Shown here piece after piece: positions 25,525 to 34,145 of a stretch of DNA of 64,000 nt (within the stretch, counting starts at the first letter, position 1; every line of letters starts with the position of its first letter). The notes below the pieces were generated by a model, which made no database searches, had not been told where the DNA came from, and was given only the letters and a program-made list of their open reading frames with translations. This DNA is from Sphingomonas sp. Ag1 (lineage in GTDB: Bacteria; Pseudomonadota; Alphaproteobacteria; Sphingomonadales; Sphingomonadaceae), in NCBI RefSeq assembly GCF_000980895.1, contig NZ_LAZX01000085.1, positions 1-64,000 of the forward strand. Reading direction: 5' to 3'. A program made the position numbers and the translations under genes.

Positions 25525-25947
25525 TCAGCGGGCTGTTGCCGCCGGCGGCGTCTGCTGCCGGGCGACCAGATAATCGGTGATCGCCGGGATCTCGCCATCG
25601 CCGATCGGCGCGCGATAGGCGTCGCGCATCTTCTCGATGATCGCGGTCCATTGCTCGGGCTTCAGCCGCGGCTGGGTCAGGACCATGCTCGCCGAATGGC
25701 ACGACAGACACCGCTGGTTGACGAGGTCGACGTTCGGCCCCGCCGGGAAGGTCGCGGCGTCATCGGGCAGTTCGACGCTGGTAGAGGTCAGCGTCACCCC
25801 GCCCGCGCTGATCCCGGCGTTCTCGGCAACCGCGGGCGCCGGCGCGGCGGGCGCCTTTGGCCCGCGGCTGCTGATGGCGATCAGCACCAACAGGCTTGCC
25901 CCGATCAGGACGACGACGATGGCGGCAAATGATGGTGCGCGCCTCAC
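25525..25947 (-). CDS. sorB: Monoheme cytochrome c, sulfite dehydrogenase small subunit (SorB-like)
   Basis: 140-aa cytochrome with an N-terminal membrane-anchor or signal helix (AAIVVVLIGASLLVLIAI), an Ala/Pro-rich linker and one heme site Cys80-Leu-Ser-Cys83-His84. It would take electrons from the molybdenum subunit and pass them to the respiratory chain. The GTG start overlaps the sorA stop by four bases (GTGA), so translation is coupled. A longer frame to 26151 runs inside sorA and is not used. Confidence 0.88.
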   Translation of the reverse strand: MRRAPSFAAIVVVLIGASLLVLIAISSRGPKAPAAPAPAVAENAGISAGGVTLTSTSVELPDDAATFPAGPNVDLVNQRCLSCHSASMVLTQPRLKPEQWTAIIEKMRDAYRAPIGDGEIPAITDYLVARQQTPPAATAR

Positions 25948-27179
25948 GTCAGCGCCACCGTCACCGGCTCCACGCAATTGCGCATATAGCCACCAGGGTT
26001 CCAGTTCGCCTCCATCGGCTGAGTCTCGCCGGCCGTGTTGGTGCAGCGCGCCATCACCTGCACACGCCCCGGCCGCGGCACGCCGATCCGCGCGGTGAAG
26101 CGGCGAAAACCATAACGATCGTCCTCGCGGCCCAGCGTCGCCGGTTCCCACGTGCGCCCGCCGTTGCCCGAAATCTCGACCCGCGCGACGCCGCTGTCGC
26201 CGCCTATCGCGATCCCCTCCACCGGCAGCACCGGGTCATAGCCATAGCTCGCGCCATCGGCGATGCTGGTGATCCAGGATCGCGGGTTCATCCGGTTGAT
26301 CGGCACGGTCGGGAAATCCTTCGTCCCCGGCGCGACATGCGCGCGCGGCGTGTCGGGGATCTTGTACGCCTTGGCCATCCAGTATCGGTCGTCCGGCGCG
26401 GTCAGCACCTCGATCGTGTTCACCGTCTTCATCCAATAGGTCGAATACCAGCCGGGCACGACCAGCCGCACGGGAAAGCCATTCAGCAACGGCAGCTGCT
26501 CGCCGTTCATCGCGAACGCCAGCATCACCTCGCCGTCGCGCGCATGGTCGATCGCCAGCGCCTTCTCGAACGCCGGCGCCCCCTCGACCAGCGGCTTGTC
26601 CAGCGCGCCGATCCGCACCGCCACGGCGCCGCCGCGCACCCCGGCAAGGTCGAGCAGGTGGCGCAGCGATACGCCCATCCACTTGGCATTGCCCATCGCG
26701 CCATGGCCCCATTGCGCGCCGGGCACGCGCGGCTCGAACAATCCGCGCGAATTGCCCGAACATTGGTTCACCGCCGCCAGCTCGACCCGCGGCATGCGCA
26801 ACAACTGCGCGAGCGAGATCGACAGCGGCCGCTCGACATGCCCGCCAATCGCGATGCGATATTGGTCGACGTCGATGCTGGTCGGCATGTCGCTCCAATG
26901 CCAGCGCACGTAGAAGCGGTCATTGGGCGTGTAGAGGTTGTGCTGGAACACCTCCATCGGCGTCTCCAGCAGCACCGGGCGCGCGCGCTGCAGGATCATC
27001 TCGCCCTTTTGCGGAAAGTCGCTGGTCAGCGGCCGGGCGGAATTGCCCCCTGGCAGCCGCAGGTCGACGTCGGCGCCCAGCGCGCGCGCCGCGATCAGCG
27101 CCGCGCCGCCGCTTATGCCTGCGGTCAGCAGCCTGCGCCGCGACACGCTGCGCGCAGCCTCGAAATCGAGCCGATCCAC
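25944..27179 (-). CDS. sorA: Sulfite dehydrogenase, molybdopterin subunit (SorA-like)
   Basis: 411-aa periplasmic enzyme that oxidises sulfite to sulfate. It begins with a Tat signal (SRRRLLTAGISGGAAL) and continues with the oxidoreductase molybdopterin domain, in which Cys140 (AVNQCSGNSRG) is the likely molybdenum ligand, and a C-terminal dimerisation domain (GGRTWEPATLG). The GTG start shares one base with the TAG stop of the preceding glpR-like gene, so sorAB belongs to the glpD-glpR operon. The neighbouring locus should generate sulfite from sulfoquinovose, which gives this enzyme an obvious substrate. No Tat-independent copy is present. Confidence 0.88.
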   Translation of the reverse strand: MDRLDFEAARSVSRRRLLTAGISGGAALIAARALGADVDLRLPGGNSARPLTSDFPQKGEMILQRARPVLLETPMEVFQHNLYTPNDRFYVRWHWSDMPTSIDVDQYRIAIGGHVERPLSISLAQLLRMPRVELAAVNQCSGNSRGLFEPRVPGAQWGHGAMGNAKWMGVSLRHLLDLAGVRGGAVAVRIGALDKPLVEGAPAFEKALAIDHARDGEVMLAFAMNGEQLPLLNGFPVRLVVPGWYSTYWMKTVNTIEVLTAPDDRYWMAKAYKIPDTPRAHVAPGTKDFPTVPINRMNPRSWITSIADGASYGYDPVLPVEGIAIGGDSGVARVEISGNGGRTWEPATLGREDDRYGFRRFTARIGVPRPGRVQVMARCTNTAGETQPMEANWNPGGYMRNCVEPVTVALT

Positions 27180-27961
27180 TACATCTTCTCCACGTCGACG
27201 ATCGCCACATCGGCGGCATCGCATGCCCGGCCGAGTTCATCGTCTACCTCGTCGGTGACCAGATAGTCGATATCGCCAAGGTCCCCGATCCGCACCGGCG
27301 CCGGCCGCCCCAGCTTGGAGGAATCGAGCGACAGGATCACTTGCCGCGCCTGTGCGATGATCGTCTGCGACACCCGCACCTCATCGACATCGAAATCCAG
27401 GAATGTGCCGTCGCGCTCGATCGCGGATGCGCCGATCAGCGCATAATCGACGCGGAAGCTGCGGATGAAATCCATCGCCAGCGCGCCCACCACCGCGCGG
27501 TCGCCGGGCCGCACGCGCCCGCCGGCGGCGATCACTTCGATGCCCGGGCTGTCGGCCAATATGTCGACCACGTTCAGGTTGTTGGTGATCACCATCAGGT
27601 CGCGCCGCCCGATCAGATGGCGCGCGATCGCCTCCGTCGTCGATCCGATGTTGATGAACAGGCTCGCGCCATCGGGCACCAGCGCGGCGGCGGCGGCGCC
27701 GATCGCGTCCTTCACGTCCGCTGCGACATGCCGCCGCTCGGCATAGCGCAGATTGTCGACCCCCGACGTCACCACCGCGCCGCCATGCACCCGCGCCAGC
27801 ATGGATCGCCGCGCCAGCAGGTTCAGGTCTTTGCGGATCGTCTGCGGCGTGACGCCTAATTGCTCGGCCAGCGCGTCGACGGCGACGCTGCCGGTATGCC
27901 GCGCCGTCTCCAGGATCGCGCGATGCCGCGCCGCCACCACGTCTGCGCCGGTCTGGCTCAC
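27179..27961 (-). CDS. glpR: DeoR family repressor (GlpR-like)
   Basis: 260-aa regulator: an N-terminal DeoR helix-turn-helix (RHRAILETARHTGSVAVDAL, then LGVTPQTIRKDL) and a sugar-phosphate sensor domain with INIGSTTEAIARHL and ITNNLNVV. Size and position between glpD and the glpK divergon match GlpR, which responds to glycerol 3-phosphate. GTG 27961 is 7 bases after the glpD stop. The frame extends further upstream inside glpD, which is not coding. The gene overlaps sorA by one base, an unusual link between glycerol control and sulfite oxidation. Confidence 0.88.
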   Translation of the reverse strand: MSQTGADVVAARHRAILETARHTGSVAVDALAEQLGVTPQTIRKDLNLLARRSMLARVHGGAVVTSGVDNLRYAERRHVAADVKDAIGAAAAALVPDGASLFINIGSTTEAIARHLIGRRDLMVITNNLNVVDILADSPGIEVIAAGGRVRPGDRAVVGALAMDFIRSFRVDYALIGASAIERDGTFLDFDVDEVRVSQTIIAQARQVILSLDSSKLGRPAPVRIGDLGDIDYLVTDEVDDELGRACDAADVAIVDVEKM

Positions 27962-27968
27962 ACCGCGC

Positions 27969-29489
27969 TCACGCCGCGACGGGGACGACGCGGGCGAGAT
28001 AGGCGTCCAGCGCCTCTGCCGTCCCGGCGGGCACATGCAGCCCCAGCTTGCTGCGGCGGAACAGCACATCCTCGCTGGTCCGCGCCCATTCGCGCGCCAC
28101 CAGATAATCGACCTCCGCCTGATACAGGTCGCCGCCGAACGCCGTGCCCAGATCGCGCACGTTCTGCGCCGCGCCCAGCAGGTCATCGGTACGCGTGCCA
28201 TAGGCGCGCGCCAGCCGCCGCAGCAGCTTGGGCGGCAGGGCAGGGCGGCTCGTCATCAGCCTGCTGAGGTACAGGTCGAAATCGGCATCGGCCATGTCGC
28301 CGCCCGGCAGCACCGCGCCTGCGGTCCACGCCCCCGACGCGTCCGGGAAGAAGCGCGCCAGCTCCTTCATCGCATGTTCCGCCAGCTTACGGTACGTCGT
28401 GATCTTGCCGCCAAAGATGCTCAGCATCGGCGCGCGGCCTTCGCCCGCATCCAGATCGAGCACATAGTCGCGCGTGACGGCGGAGGCGTTGGTCGATTTG
28501 TCGTCGTACAGCGGCCGGATGCCGGCATAGCTCCAGCGGATGTCCGCCTTGTCGACCGGCTGCGCGAAATAGCGGCCGATCGTCTCCAGCAGGTAATCGG
28601 TCTCGCCCGTGCTGATCTGCGCCTTGCCCGGCTTCTCGTTCCACACTTCGTCGGTCGTGCCGACCAGCGTGAAATCATTCTCGTACGGGATGGCGAAGAC
28701 GATGCGGCGGTCGGGGTTCTGCAGCATGAAGGCATGCGCCCCCGGGTACAGCCGCGGCACCACGATATGGCTGCCCTTGACCAGCTTCACGCCGCGATCG
28801 GTCCGCGCATCGGGCACCCGGCCCAGCACATCGGCCACCCACGGCCCCGCGGCATTGACGATCACCCGCGCACGCACCTCTCGCGTGCCTCGCGCATCGG
28901 CGATCGTCGCTACCCAGCCATCGCCCTCGCGCCGCGCGTCGATCAGCCGGGTGCGCGTCTCGATCACCGCGCCCCGCGCGGCGGCATCCATCGCGTTCAG
29001 CACGACCAGCCGGCTGTCCTCGACCCAGCAGTCGGAATAGATGAACGCCTTGCCCTCGCGCGGGCTCAGCCCGGCGCCGGCGGCGGACGTCGCCAGGTTC
29101 ACCGTGCGCGTCCCAGGCAGCTTCTCGCGCCCGCCGAGGTGATCGTACATGAACAGCCCCAGCCGGACCATCCACGCGGGGCGCGGCGACTGGTTCTGCG
29201 GCAGCACGAATTCCAGCGGCCAGATGATGTGCGGCGCCATGTTCAACAATCGCTCGCGCTCGATCAGCGCCTCGCGCACCAGCCGGAACTCGCCATATTC
29301 CAGGTATCGCAGCCCGCCGTGGATCAGCTTGGTCGATGCCGACGACGTATGGCTCGCCAGATCGTCCTGCTCGACCAGCAGCACGGACAGCCCGCGCCCC
29401 GCCGCATCGCGCGCGATCCCCGCGCCATTGATGCCCCCGCCGACGATCAGCAGGTCCACCATCCGCTCCATCTCGCGCTCTTCGCTCAT
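27969..29489 (-). CDS. glpD: Aerobic glycerol-3-phosphate dehydrogenase
   Basis: 506-aa FAD enzyme on the inner face of the membrane that oxidises glycerol 3-phosphate to dihydroxyacetone phosphate and reduces quinone. The FAD motif LIVGGGINGAGIARDAAGRG lies at residues 13-32; SSASTKLIHGGLRYLE, KLVKGSHIVVPR and SIFGGKITTYRKLAEHA are strict GlpD signatures. Start at 29489 (MSEERE) is a choice among several; ATG codons at 29471 and 29462 also fit. First gene of glpD-glpR-sorA-sorB and divergent from glpK. Confidence 0.95.
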   Translation of the reverse strand: MSEEREMERMVDLLIVGGGINGAGIARDAAGRGLSVLLVEQDDLASHTSSASTKLIHGGLRYLEYGEFRLVREALIERERLLNMAPHIIWPLEFVLPQNQSPRPAWMVRLGLFMYDHLGGREKLPGTRTVNLATSAAGAGLSPREGKAFIYSDCWVEDSRLVVLNAMDAAARGAVIETRTRLIDARREGDGWVATIADARGTREVRARVIVNAAGPWVADVLGRVPDARTDRGVKLVKGSHIVVPRLYPGAHAFMLQNPDRRIVFAIPYENDFTLVGTTDEVWNEKPGKAQISTGETDYLLETIGRYFAQPVDKADIRWSYAGIRPLYDDKSTNASAVTRDYVLDLDAGEGRAPMLSIFGGKITTYRKLAEHAMKELARFFPDASGAWTAGAVLPGGDMADADFDLYLSRLMTSRPALPPKLLRRLARAYGTRTDDLLGAAQNVRDLGTAFGGDLYQAEVDYLVAREWARTSEDVLFRRSKLGLHVPAGTAEALDAYLARVVPVAA

Positions 29490-29512
29490 CGCGCCATCAT
29501 ACCGACCGGCGC

Positions 29513-29573
29513 GTTCAAATGAAAGCGTTGACGTTCGTATGAAACTTGCCAAGGTTCGTTTCAGGTTTCGTTT
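29513..29573. promoter_or_regulatory. Phased repeats between glpD and glpK, candidate GlpR operators
   Basis: Related elements begin at 29513 (GTTCAAATGAAA), 29533 (GTTCGTATGAAA) and 29554 (GTTCGTTTCAGG), spaced 20 and 21 bp, followed by TTCGTTT at 29567. DeoR-family repressors commonly bind such TTCG-rich repeats. The array lies directly before glpK and upstream of glpD, placed to control both. Confidence 0.55.
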
Positions 29574-29584
29574 GGAGAGGTAGG

Positions 29585-31084
29585 ATGGCGTCCCACATTC
29601 TTGTGATCGATCAGGGGACCACCTCGACGCGCAGCGTGCTGTTCGATGCCTCCGCCCGCCGGGTCGCGATCGCGCAGACCGAATTCCCGCAACATTATCC
29701 GCAGTTCGGCTGGGTCGAACATGATCCGGAGGATATCTGGCGCGACACGCTCGCCACCGCGCGCCAGGCGATCGAGGAAAGCGGCGTGCCCGCGCGAAGC
29801 ATCGCCGCGATCGGCATCACCAACCAGCGCGAAACCGCCGTGGTGTGGGATCGCGCCACGGGTGAACCGATTCATCGCGCGATCGTGTGGCAGGATCGCC
29901 GCGGCGCGGATCGCTGTGCGACGCTGCGTGCCGACGGCGCGGAGGATCTCGTTCGCGCGCGCACCGGCCTCCTGATCGATCCCTATTTTTCCGCCACCAA
30001 GATCGCCTGGATCCTCGACAACGTCCCCGATGCCCGCGCGCGTGCCGAACGCGGCGAGCTTGCCTTCGGCACGATCGACAGCTTCCTCCTGTGGCGGCTC
30101 ACCGGCGGCGCGGTGCATGCGACCGATATCACCAATGCCAGCCGCACGATGCTGTTCGACATCCATCGCGGCTGCTGGGATGAGGAATTGTGCCGCCTGA
30201 TCGGCGTGCCGATGGCGATGCTGCCCGACGTGCACGACAATGCGCATGTCTATGGCACCACCGCCACCGATCTGTTCGGCGCGCCGATCCCGATCGCCGG
30301 CATGGCGGGCGACCAGCAATCGGCGCTGTTCGGCCAGGCCTGTTTCGATCGCGGCAGCGCCAAATCGACCTATGGCACCGGCTGCTTCATGCTGCTCAAC
30401 ACCGGGACGGAGGCGGTCAGCTCGCAGCATCGCCTCATCACCACCCCCGCCTACCGGCTCGATGGCGTCACCACCTATGCGCTCGAAGGATCGATCTTCG
30501 TCGCCGGCGCGGCGATCAAATGGCTGCGCGACGGGCTCGGCATCATCACCCATGCCAGCCAGACCAACGACATGGCGACCAAGGTGCCCGACAGCCATGG
30601 CGTCTATATGGTGCCCGCCTTCGTCGGCCTCGGTGCGCCGCATTGGGATCCCGCCGCGCGCGGCTCGATCCACGGCCTGACGCTCGATAGCTCCGCCGCG
30701 CATCTTGCCCGTGCGGCGCTGGAGGCGGTGGCCTATCAGACGCTCGATCTGGCGGAGGCGATGGTCGCCGACGGCGGCAATCGGCCCGAACGGCTGCGTG
30801 TCGATGGCGGCATGGCGGCGAACGACTGGCTGTGCGGCTTCCTCGCCGACCTCACCGACATGGCGGTGGAGCGGCCCGCCGATCTCGAAACCACCGCGCG
30901 CGGCGCGGCCTTCCATGCCGGCCTCGCCAGCGGCTTGTGGTCCGGCCTCGATGAACTTGCCGCCTTGTGGTCGCCCGATCGCCTGTTCGAACCGTCGATG
31001 ACGGCGGCGGCGCGCGCGCCCTTGGTGACTGGCTGGCACGATGCCGTCGCCCGCACGCTCAGCGCAGGGCCGCGCCAATCCTGA
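29585..31084 (+). CDS. glpK: Glycerol kinase
   Basis: 499-aa FGGY-family kinase that phosphorylates glycerol to glycerol 3-phosphate with ATP. It shows the N-terminal phosphate motif [44 protein letters not shown] and the FGGY signatures GCFMLLNTG and [15 protein letters not shown] 29585 follows GGAGAGG. Divergent from the glpD operon. No glpF glycerol channel is seen nearby, so glycerol may be produced inside the cell or enter by diffusion; release from sulfoquinovosyl glycerol would supply it. Confidence 0.96.
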   Translation: MASHILVIDQGTTSTRSVLFDASARRVAIAQTEFPQHYPQFGWVEHDPEDIWRDTLATARQAIEESGVPARSIAAIGITNQRETAVVWDRATGEPIHRAIVWQDRRGADRCATLRADGAEDLVRARTGLLIDPYFSATKIAWILDNVPDARARAERGELAFGTIDSFLLWRLTGGAVHATDITNASRTMLFDIHRGCWDEELCRLIGVPMAMLPDVHDNAHVYGTTATDLFGAPIPIAGMAGDQQSALFGQACFDRGSAKSTYGTGCFMLLNTGTEAVSSQHRLITTPAYRLDGVTTYALEGSIFVAGAAIKWLRDGLGIITHASQTNDMATKVPDSHGVYMVPAFVGLGAPHWDPAARGSIHGLTLDSSAAHLARAALEAVAYQTLDLAEAMVADGGNRPERLRVDGGMAANDWLCGFLADLTDMAVERPADLETTARGAAFHAGLASGLWSGLDELAALWSPDRLFEPSMTAAARAPLVTGWHDAVARTLSAGPRQS

Positions 31085-31102
31085 TCGCTACAGGCCTGAT
31101 CG

Positions 31103-32416
31103 CTACAGCAGCAGGCGGAACACCGCGCCCCCGCCCGGCGCGTCATGCACCTCCAGCGTGCCGCCATGCGCCACCGCGATCTGCCGCGCGAGGTTCAGCC
31201 CCACGCCGGTCCCCTTCGCACGCGTGGTGAAGAACGGCAGGAACACCTCCTGCCGCAGCTTCTCGGGCACGCCCGGGCCATTGTCCGCCACCTCGATCAT
31301 GACCGGGTCGGCGGCGGCGATGGTCAGCGTGACGGCGGGATCGGCGCGATGCTCGCTCGCCGCCTGCGCTGCATTGCGCATCAGGTTCAGCAGCAGCTGC
31401 GACAATAAGGCGCGGTCGCCGTGGATCGTCATCGGCGTGCAGTCGACGGTGAACGCGACGCCGGGCCATTCGGCGCGGAACAGCCGGGCATGTTCCTCGG
31501 CGAACTCGGCCGCGGCGAAGGCATGGCGCACCACCGCCGGCTCGCGCGCCACGACGCGATAGCTGTCGATGAACTGCCCCAGCCCCTGCGTGCGCCTTGC
31601 CAGCGTCGCCGCCGCGTCGCGCGCGTCGGCGATCTGCGCCGCATCGACCCGCTCGTCCGCCAGCAACGACGCGGTGGTCTGCGCCAACGACATGACCGGG
31701 GTCAGCGAATTCAGGATCTCATGCGTCAGCACGCGGATGATGTCGGTCTGCGCCGCCATTTCCACCGCATCCAGCGTTTCCTGCACTGGCTGGATCACCA
31801 CCGCGCGGGTGCGCTTGCCCAGCCGGTTCAGCGTCGCCTGCCGCACCAGCGTGCGCTTCGCCCGCCCGTCGAGGTTCAGGATCAGCATCTCCTCGCCCCC
31901 CGCCGCCTCATCCGCCAGCCGGTTGGCAAAGGTCGCGCCATACACCGCATAATCGGCCGGCCGGACGCCGCTGTGGCGGGTGAATAGCGCCCGCGCCGCC
32001 TTGTTGCCCGGCGCCACCCGCCCCTCGTCGATCGTCAGCAGCGCGACCGGCATGTCGTCGATCAGCGCCTCCAGATAGCGCAGCTCCGCATCGGTCTGCC
32101 CGCGTTGCTCGCGCAGTGCGCGGATCGTATCGTTCAGCGCCGCGCCCAGCCGGCCGAACCCGGCGCCGCCGGTCTCGGGAAAATGCGCCGCGAAATCGCC
32201 CAGCCGCACCGCCTCCAGGAATCGGGCCAGCTCGATATTGGTGCGCGACACGTGCCGCCACAGCGTCATCGCGGCGAGGATCGCGACCCCGATCATCACC
32301 ACCCGGACCATCAGCAGCGACGGCGTGCGAAACGCCCATACCACCGCGATCAGCGCCAGGATCAGCAGCGACATGCGAAAGATCAGGCCAAGCGTGAAGT
32401 GGCGGTCAAATCCCAT
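31103..32416 (-). CDS. Sensor histidine kinase (NtrY-like)
   Basis: 437-aa membrane kinase. Two N-terminal transmembrane helices (residues 9-29 and 36-53) with almost no periplasmic loop are followed by a HAMP/PAS-like region, the H-box VLTHEILNSLTPV with phospho-acceptor His232, and a HATPase domain with DNGPGVP and GTGVGLNLARQ. The short extracytoplasmic part suggests that it senses something in the membrane. It is 21 bp downstream of the sigma-54 activator gene, forming a two-component pair that probably controls the divergent efflux operon. Confidence 0.9.
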   Translation of the reverse strand: MGFDRHFTLGLIFRMSLLILALIAVVWAFRTPSLLMVRVVMIGVAILAAMTLWRHVSRTNIELARFLEAVRLGDFAAHFPETGGAGFGRLGAALNDTIRALREQRGQTDAELRYLEALIDDMPVALLTIDEGRVAPGNKAARALFTRHSGVRPADYAVYGATFANRLADEAAGGEEMLILNLDGRAKRTLVRQATLNRLGKRTRAVVIQPVQETLDAVEMAAQTDIIRVLTHEILNSLTPVMSLAQTTASLLADERVDAAQIADARDAAATLARRTQGLGQFIDSYRVVAREPAVVRHAFAAAEFAEEHARLFRAEWPGVAFTVDCTPMTIHGDRALLSQLLLNLMRNAAQAASEHRADPAVTLTIAAADPVMIEVADNGPGVPEKLRQEVFLPFFTTRAKGTGVGLNLARQIAVAHGGTLEVHDAPGGGAVFRLLL

Positions 32417-32437
32417 GGCGGGCCGCTCGCGTCGCGC

Positions 32438-33823
32438 TCACAGCCCGTGCTTCTCCATCCGCCGGTACAGCGCCGCGCGCGACAGGCCCAGTTCCGACGC
32501 GGCCAGCGTGATGTTGTAGCCGTGCTTGCGCAGCGCCTCCTCCACCAGCCGCCGCTCGACCCGGTCGAGGTTCAGGTCAGCGGCCACGCCGCCGCCTGCA
32601 ACACCGCTCACCGGGGCCGGGACGGCCCGCGGGGTGGCCGCCTCCAGCCCGAAATCCTCCGGCTCCAGCACCGGATGCGCCGCCAGGATCGTCGCCCGCT
32701 CCACCGCATGGCGCAGCGCGCGGACATTGCCCGGCCATTCATGCGCGATCAGCGCCGCGCGCGCCGCCTGGCTCAGCTCGGGCCGCGGCCGGTCATAGCG
32801 GGCGGCGTAATGCGCCAGGAAATGCTCGGCCAGCTCGATCACATCCTCCGGCCGCTCGTTGAGCGGCGGCAACGTGATTTCCACGGTGTTCAGCCGGTAC
32901 AGCAGGTCCTGGCGGAACACCCGCTCGTCCATCAGCCGCTCGCGCGGCATGTTGGTCGCCGCGATCACCCGGATGTTCACCTTGACCGGGCTGTTCGCCC
33001 CCACCGGCGTCACTTGCCGCTGCTCCAGCGCGGTCAGCAGCTTGGGTTGCAGGTGAAGCGGCAAATTGCCGATCTCGTCGAGGAACAGCGTCCCCCCGTC
33101 CGCCGCCTGGATCCGCCCCACGCGGTCGGCCCGGGCATCGGTGAACGCACCCTTCACATGGCCGAACAATTCGCTGTCGATCAATTCGGTCGCGATCGCG
33201 CCGAGGTCCACCGTCTGCAGCACCTGGCCGGCACGTTGCGACCGGGCGTGAAGCGCACGCGCGACCACTTCCTTGCCCGTCCCGTTCTGCCCCAGGATCA
33301 GGACGTTGGCGTCGGTCGGCGCGGCGCGCTCGATCAGCGACTGGACCCGCGCCATCGCCGGCGACTGGCCGAGCAGCGGCGAACCATTGCCCGGCGCCGC
33401 AATCGCCCTTGGCGCACCTGCCGCGACACGCGACCGGCGAAGCGCCGCCGCAGTCCGCACCGTCGCCACCAGCCGGTCGTTCGACCACGGCTTGGGGACG
33501 AAATCGGTCGCCCCGCGCTTCATCGCCGCCACCGCGACATGCACCCCGGCGTGCGCGGTGATCATCACCACCACCATTTCGGGGTCGATCCCGGTCAGCC
33601 GATCGAGCCACGCGAGCCCCTCGCTCGCATCGGTCGCACCGCGCGCAAAATTGGCGTCGAGCAGGATCACGTCGGGCGTCGCGCGCGTTATCTCGGGCAG
33701 CACCTCGTCGGGCGTGCGCGCGGTAATCACCTCATGGAACAACGGCCGCAACAGCAACCGCGCGGCGAGCAGGATGTCGTCGTCGTCATCGACAACAACA
33801 CAGCGGTCAAATTCCGGGCCCAT
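32438..33823 (-). CDS. Sigma-54-dependent response regulator
   Basis: 461-aa NtrC-family activator: receiver domain with phospho-acceptor Asp56 (VILLDANF), AAA+ domain with Walker A GQNGTGKE (178-185) and Walker B GGTLFLDE (243-250), and a C-terminal Fis-type helix-turn-helix ([20 protein letters not shown]). The sigma-54 contact loop reads GAFTDA (225-230), not the standard GAFTGA. ATG 33823 is chosen because the receiver domain starts there; the frame extends upstream without domain content. Palindromic sites and sigma-54-like promoters lie directly upstream. Confidence 0.92.
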   Translation of the reverse strand: MGPEFDRCVVVDDDDDILLAARLLLRPLFHEVITARTPDEVLPEITRATPDVILLDANFARGATDASEGLAWLDRLTGIDPEMVVVMITAHAGVHVAVAAMKRGATDFVPKPWSNDRLVATVRTAAALRRSRVAAGAPRAIAAPGNGSPLLGQSPAMARVQSLIERAAPTDANVLILGQNGTGKEVVARALHARSQRAGQVLQTVDLGAIATELIDSELFGHVKGAFTDARADRVGRIQAADGGTLFLDEIGNLPLHLQPKLLTALEQRQVTPVGANSPVKVNIRVIAATNMPRERLMDERVFRQDLLYRLNTVEITLPPLNERPEDVIELAEHFLAHYAARYDRPRPELSQAARAALIAHEWPGNVRALRHAVERATILAAHPVLEPEDFGLEAATPRAVPAPVSGVAGGGVAADLNLDRVERRLVEEALRKHGYNITLAASELGLSRAALYRRMEKHGL

Positions 33824-33826
33824 GAT

Positions 33827-33863
33827 CGTCCGCTTTCGTAACGCAAGTGTTCGCGGCCGGACA
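33827..33863. promoter_or_regulatory. Upstream activating sites for the sigma-54 activator (first pair)
   Basis: TGTTCG-CGGC-CGGACA at 33848-33863 is a near-perfect palindrome, and a weaker related half-site CGTCCG lies 21 bp before it at 33827-33842. They stand about 55 to 90 bp before the sigma-54 promoter at 33919, a usual distance for enhancer sites. Confidence 0.5.
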
Positions 33864-33880
33864 ATCAATTCCTGTGCCAT
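33864..33880 (-). promoter_or_regulatory. Sigma-54-like promoter for the response regulator operon
   Basis: On the minus strand TGGCAC-AGGAA-TTGA matches the -24/-12 pattern except that the -12 GC reads GA. It is about 40 bases before the regulator ATG, so the activator may stimulate its own operon. Confidence 0.35.
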
Positions 33881-33918
33881 CCCGCCCCGGCACGCCACTG
33901 ACTGGTGACCGACATCAC

Positions 33919-33936
33919 TTGGCACAGGCCGTGCAA
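33919..33936 (+). promoter_or_regulatory. Sigma-54 promoter of the efflux operon
   Basis: TTGGCAC-AGGCC-GTGCAA: GG and GC elements with exactly 12-bp spacing, as required for sigma-54. The transcription start is expected at about 33945, next to the ATG of the 52-residue ORF. Confidence 0.65.
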
Positions 33937-33946
33937 AGCCGCCGGC

Positions 33947-34105
33947 ATGACCAAAGCGCCCCTTTCCCGACTGCTGCTGCTCGCCGCCGCCATTGTCGCG
34001 TTTGGCGGCTGGGTGAAACGGCCCGCCGCCTCGGGCATCAGCGCCGATCCGACGCTGTCGGTGTCGCTCCACACCCCGCATCTCAGCCTGTCGGTTTCGC
34101 TGTGA
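33947..34105 (+). CDS. Small hydrophobic-leader protein, unknown function
   Basis: 52-residue ORF with a basic start and one hydrophobic segment (LLLLAAAIVAFGGW), then a serine/leucine-rich tail in which S-V-S-L is repeated. It could be a small membrane or exported protein. It is the first ORF after the sigma-54 promoter, with almost no leader and no clear ribosome site, so translation would be from a nearly leaderless message. The function is unknown; it might be co-expressed with the efflux pump as an accessory peptide or be a leader ORF. Confidence 0.45.
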   Translation: MTKAPLSRLLLLAAAIVAFGGWVKRPAASGISADPTLSVSLHTPHLSLSVSL

Positions 34106-34107
34106 GG

Positions 34108-34143
34108 CGTCCGCTTCTGAACACTATCGTCCGGAAGCGGACA
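34108..34143. promoter_or_regulatory. Second pair of sigma-54 activator-type palindromes
   Basis: CGTCCG-CTTC-TGAACA (34108-34123) and CGTCCG-GAAG-CGGACA (34128-34143) follow the same 6-4-6 pattern as the site at 33848 and are spaced 20 bp apart. The same bases also form a 9-bp inverted repeat GTCCGCTTC / GAAGCGGAC. They end 3 bases before the HlyD gene, and may serve as distant enhancers for the divergent promoters. Confidence 0.45.
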
Positions 34144-34145
34144 CG

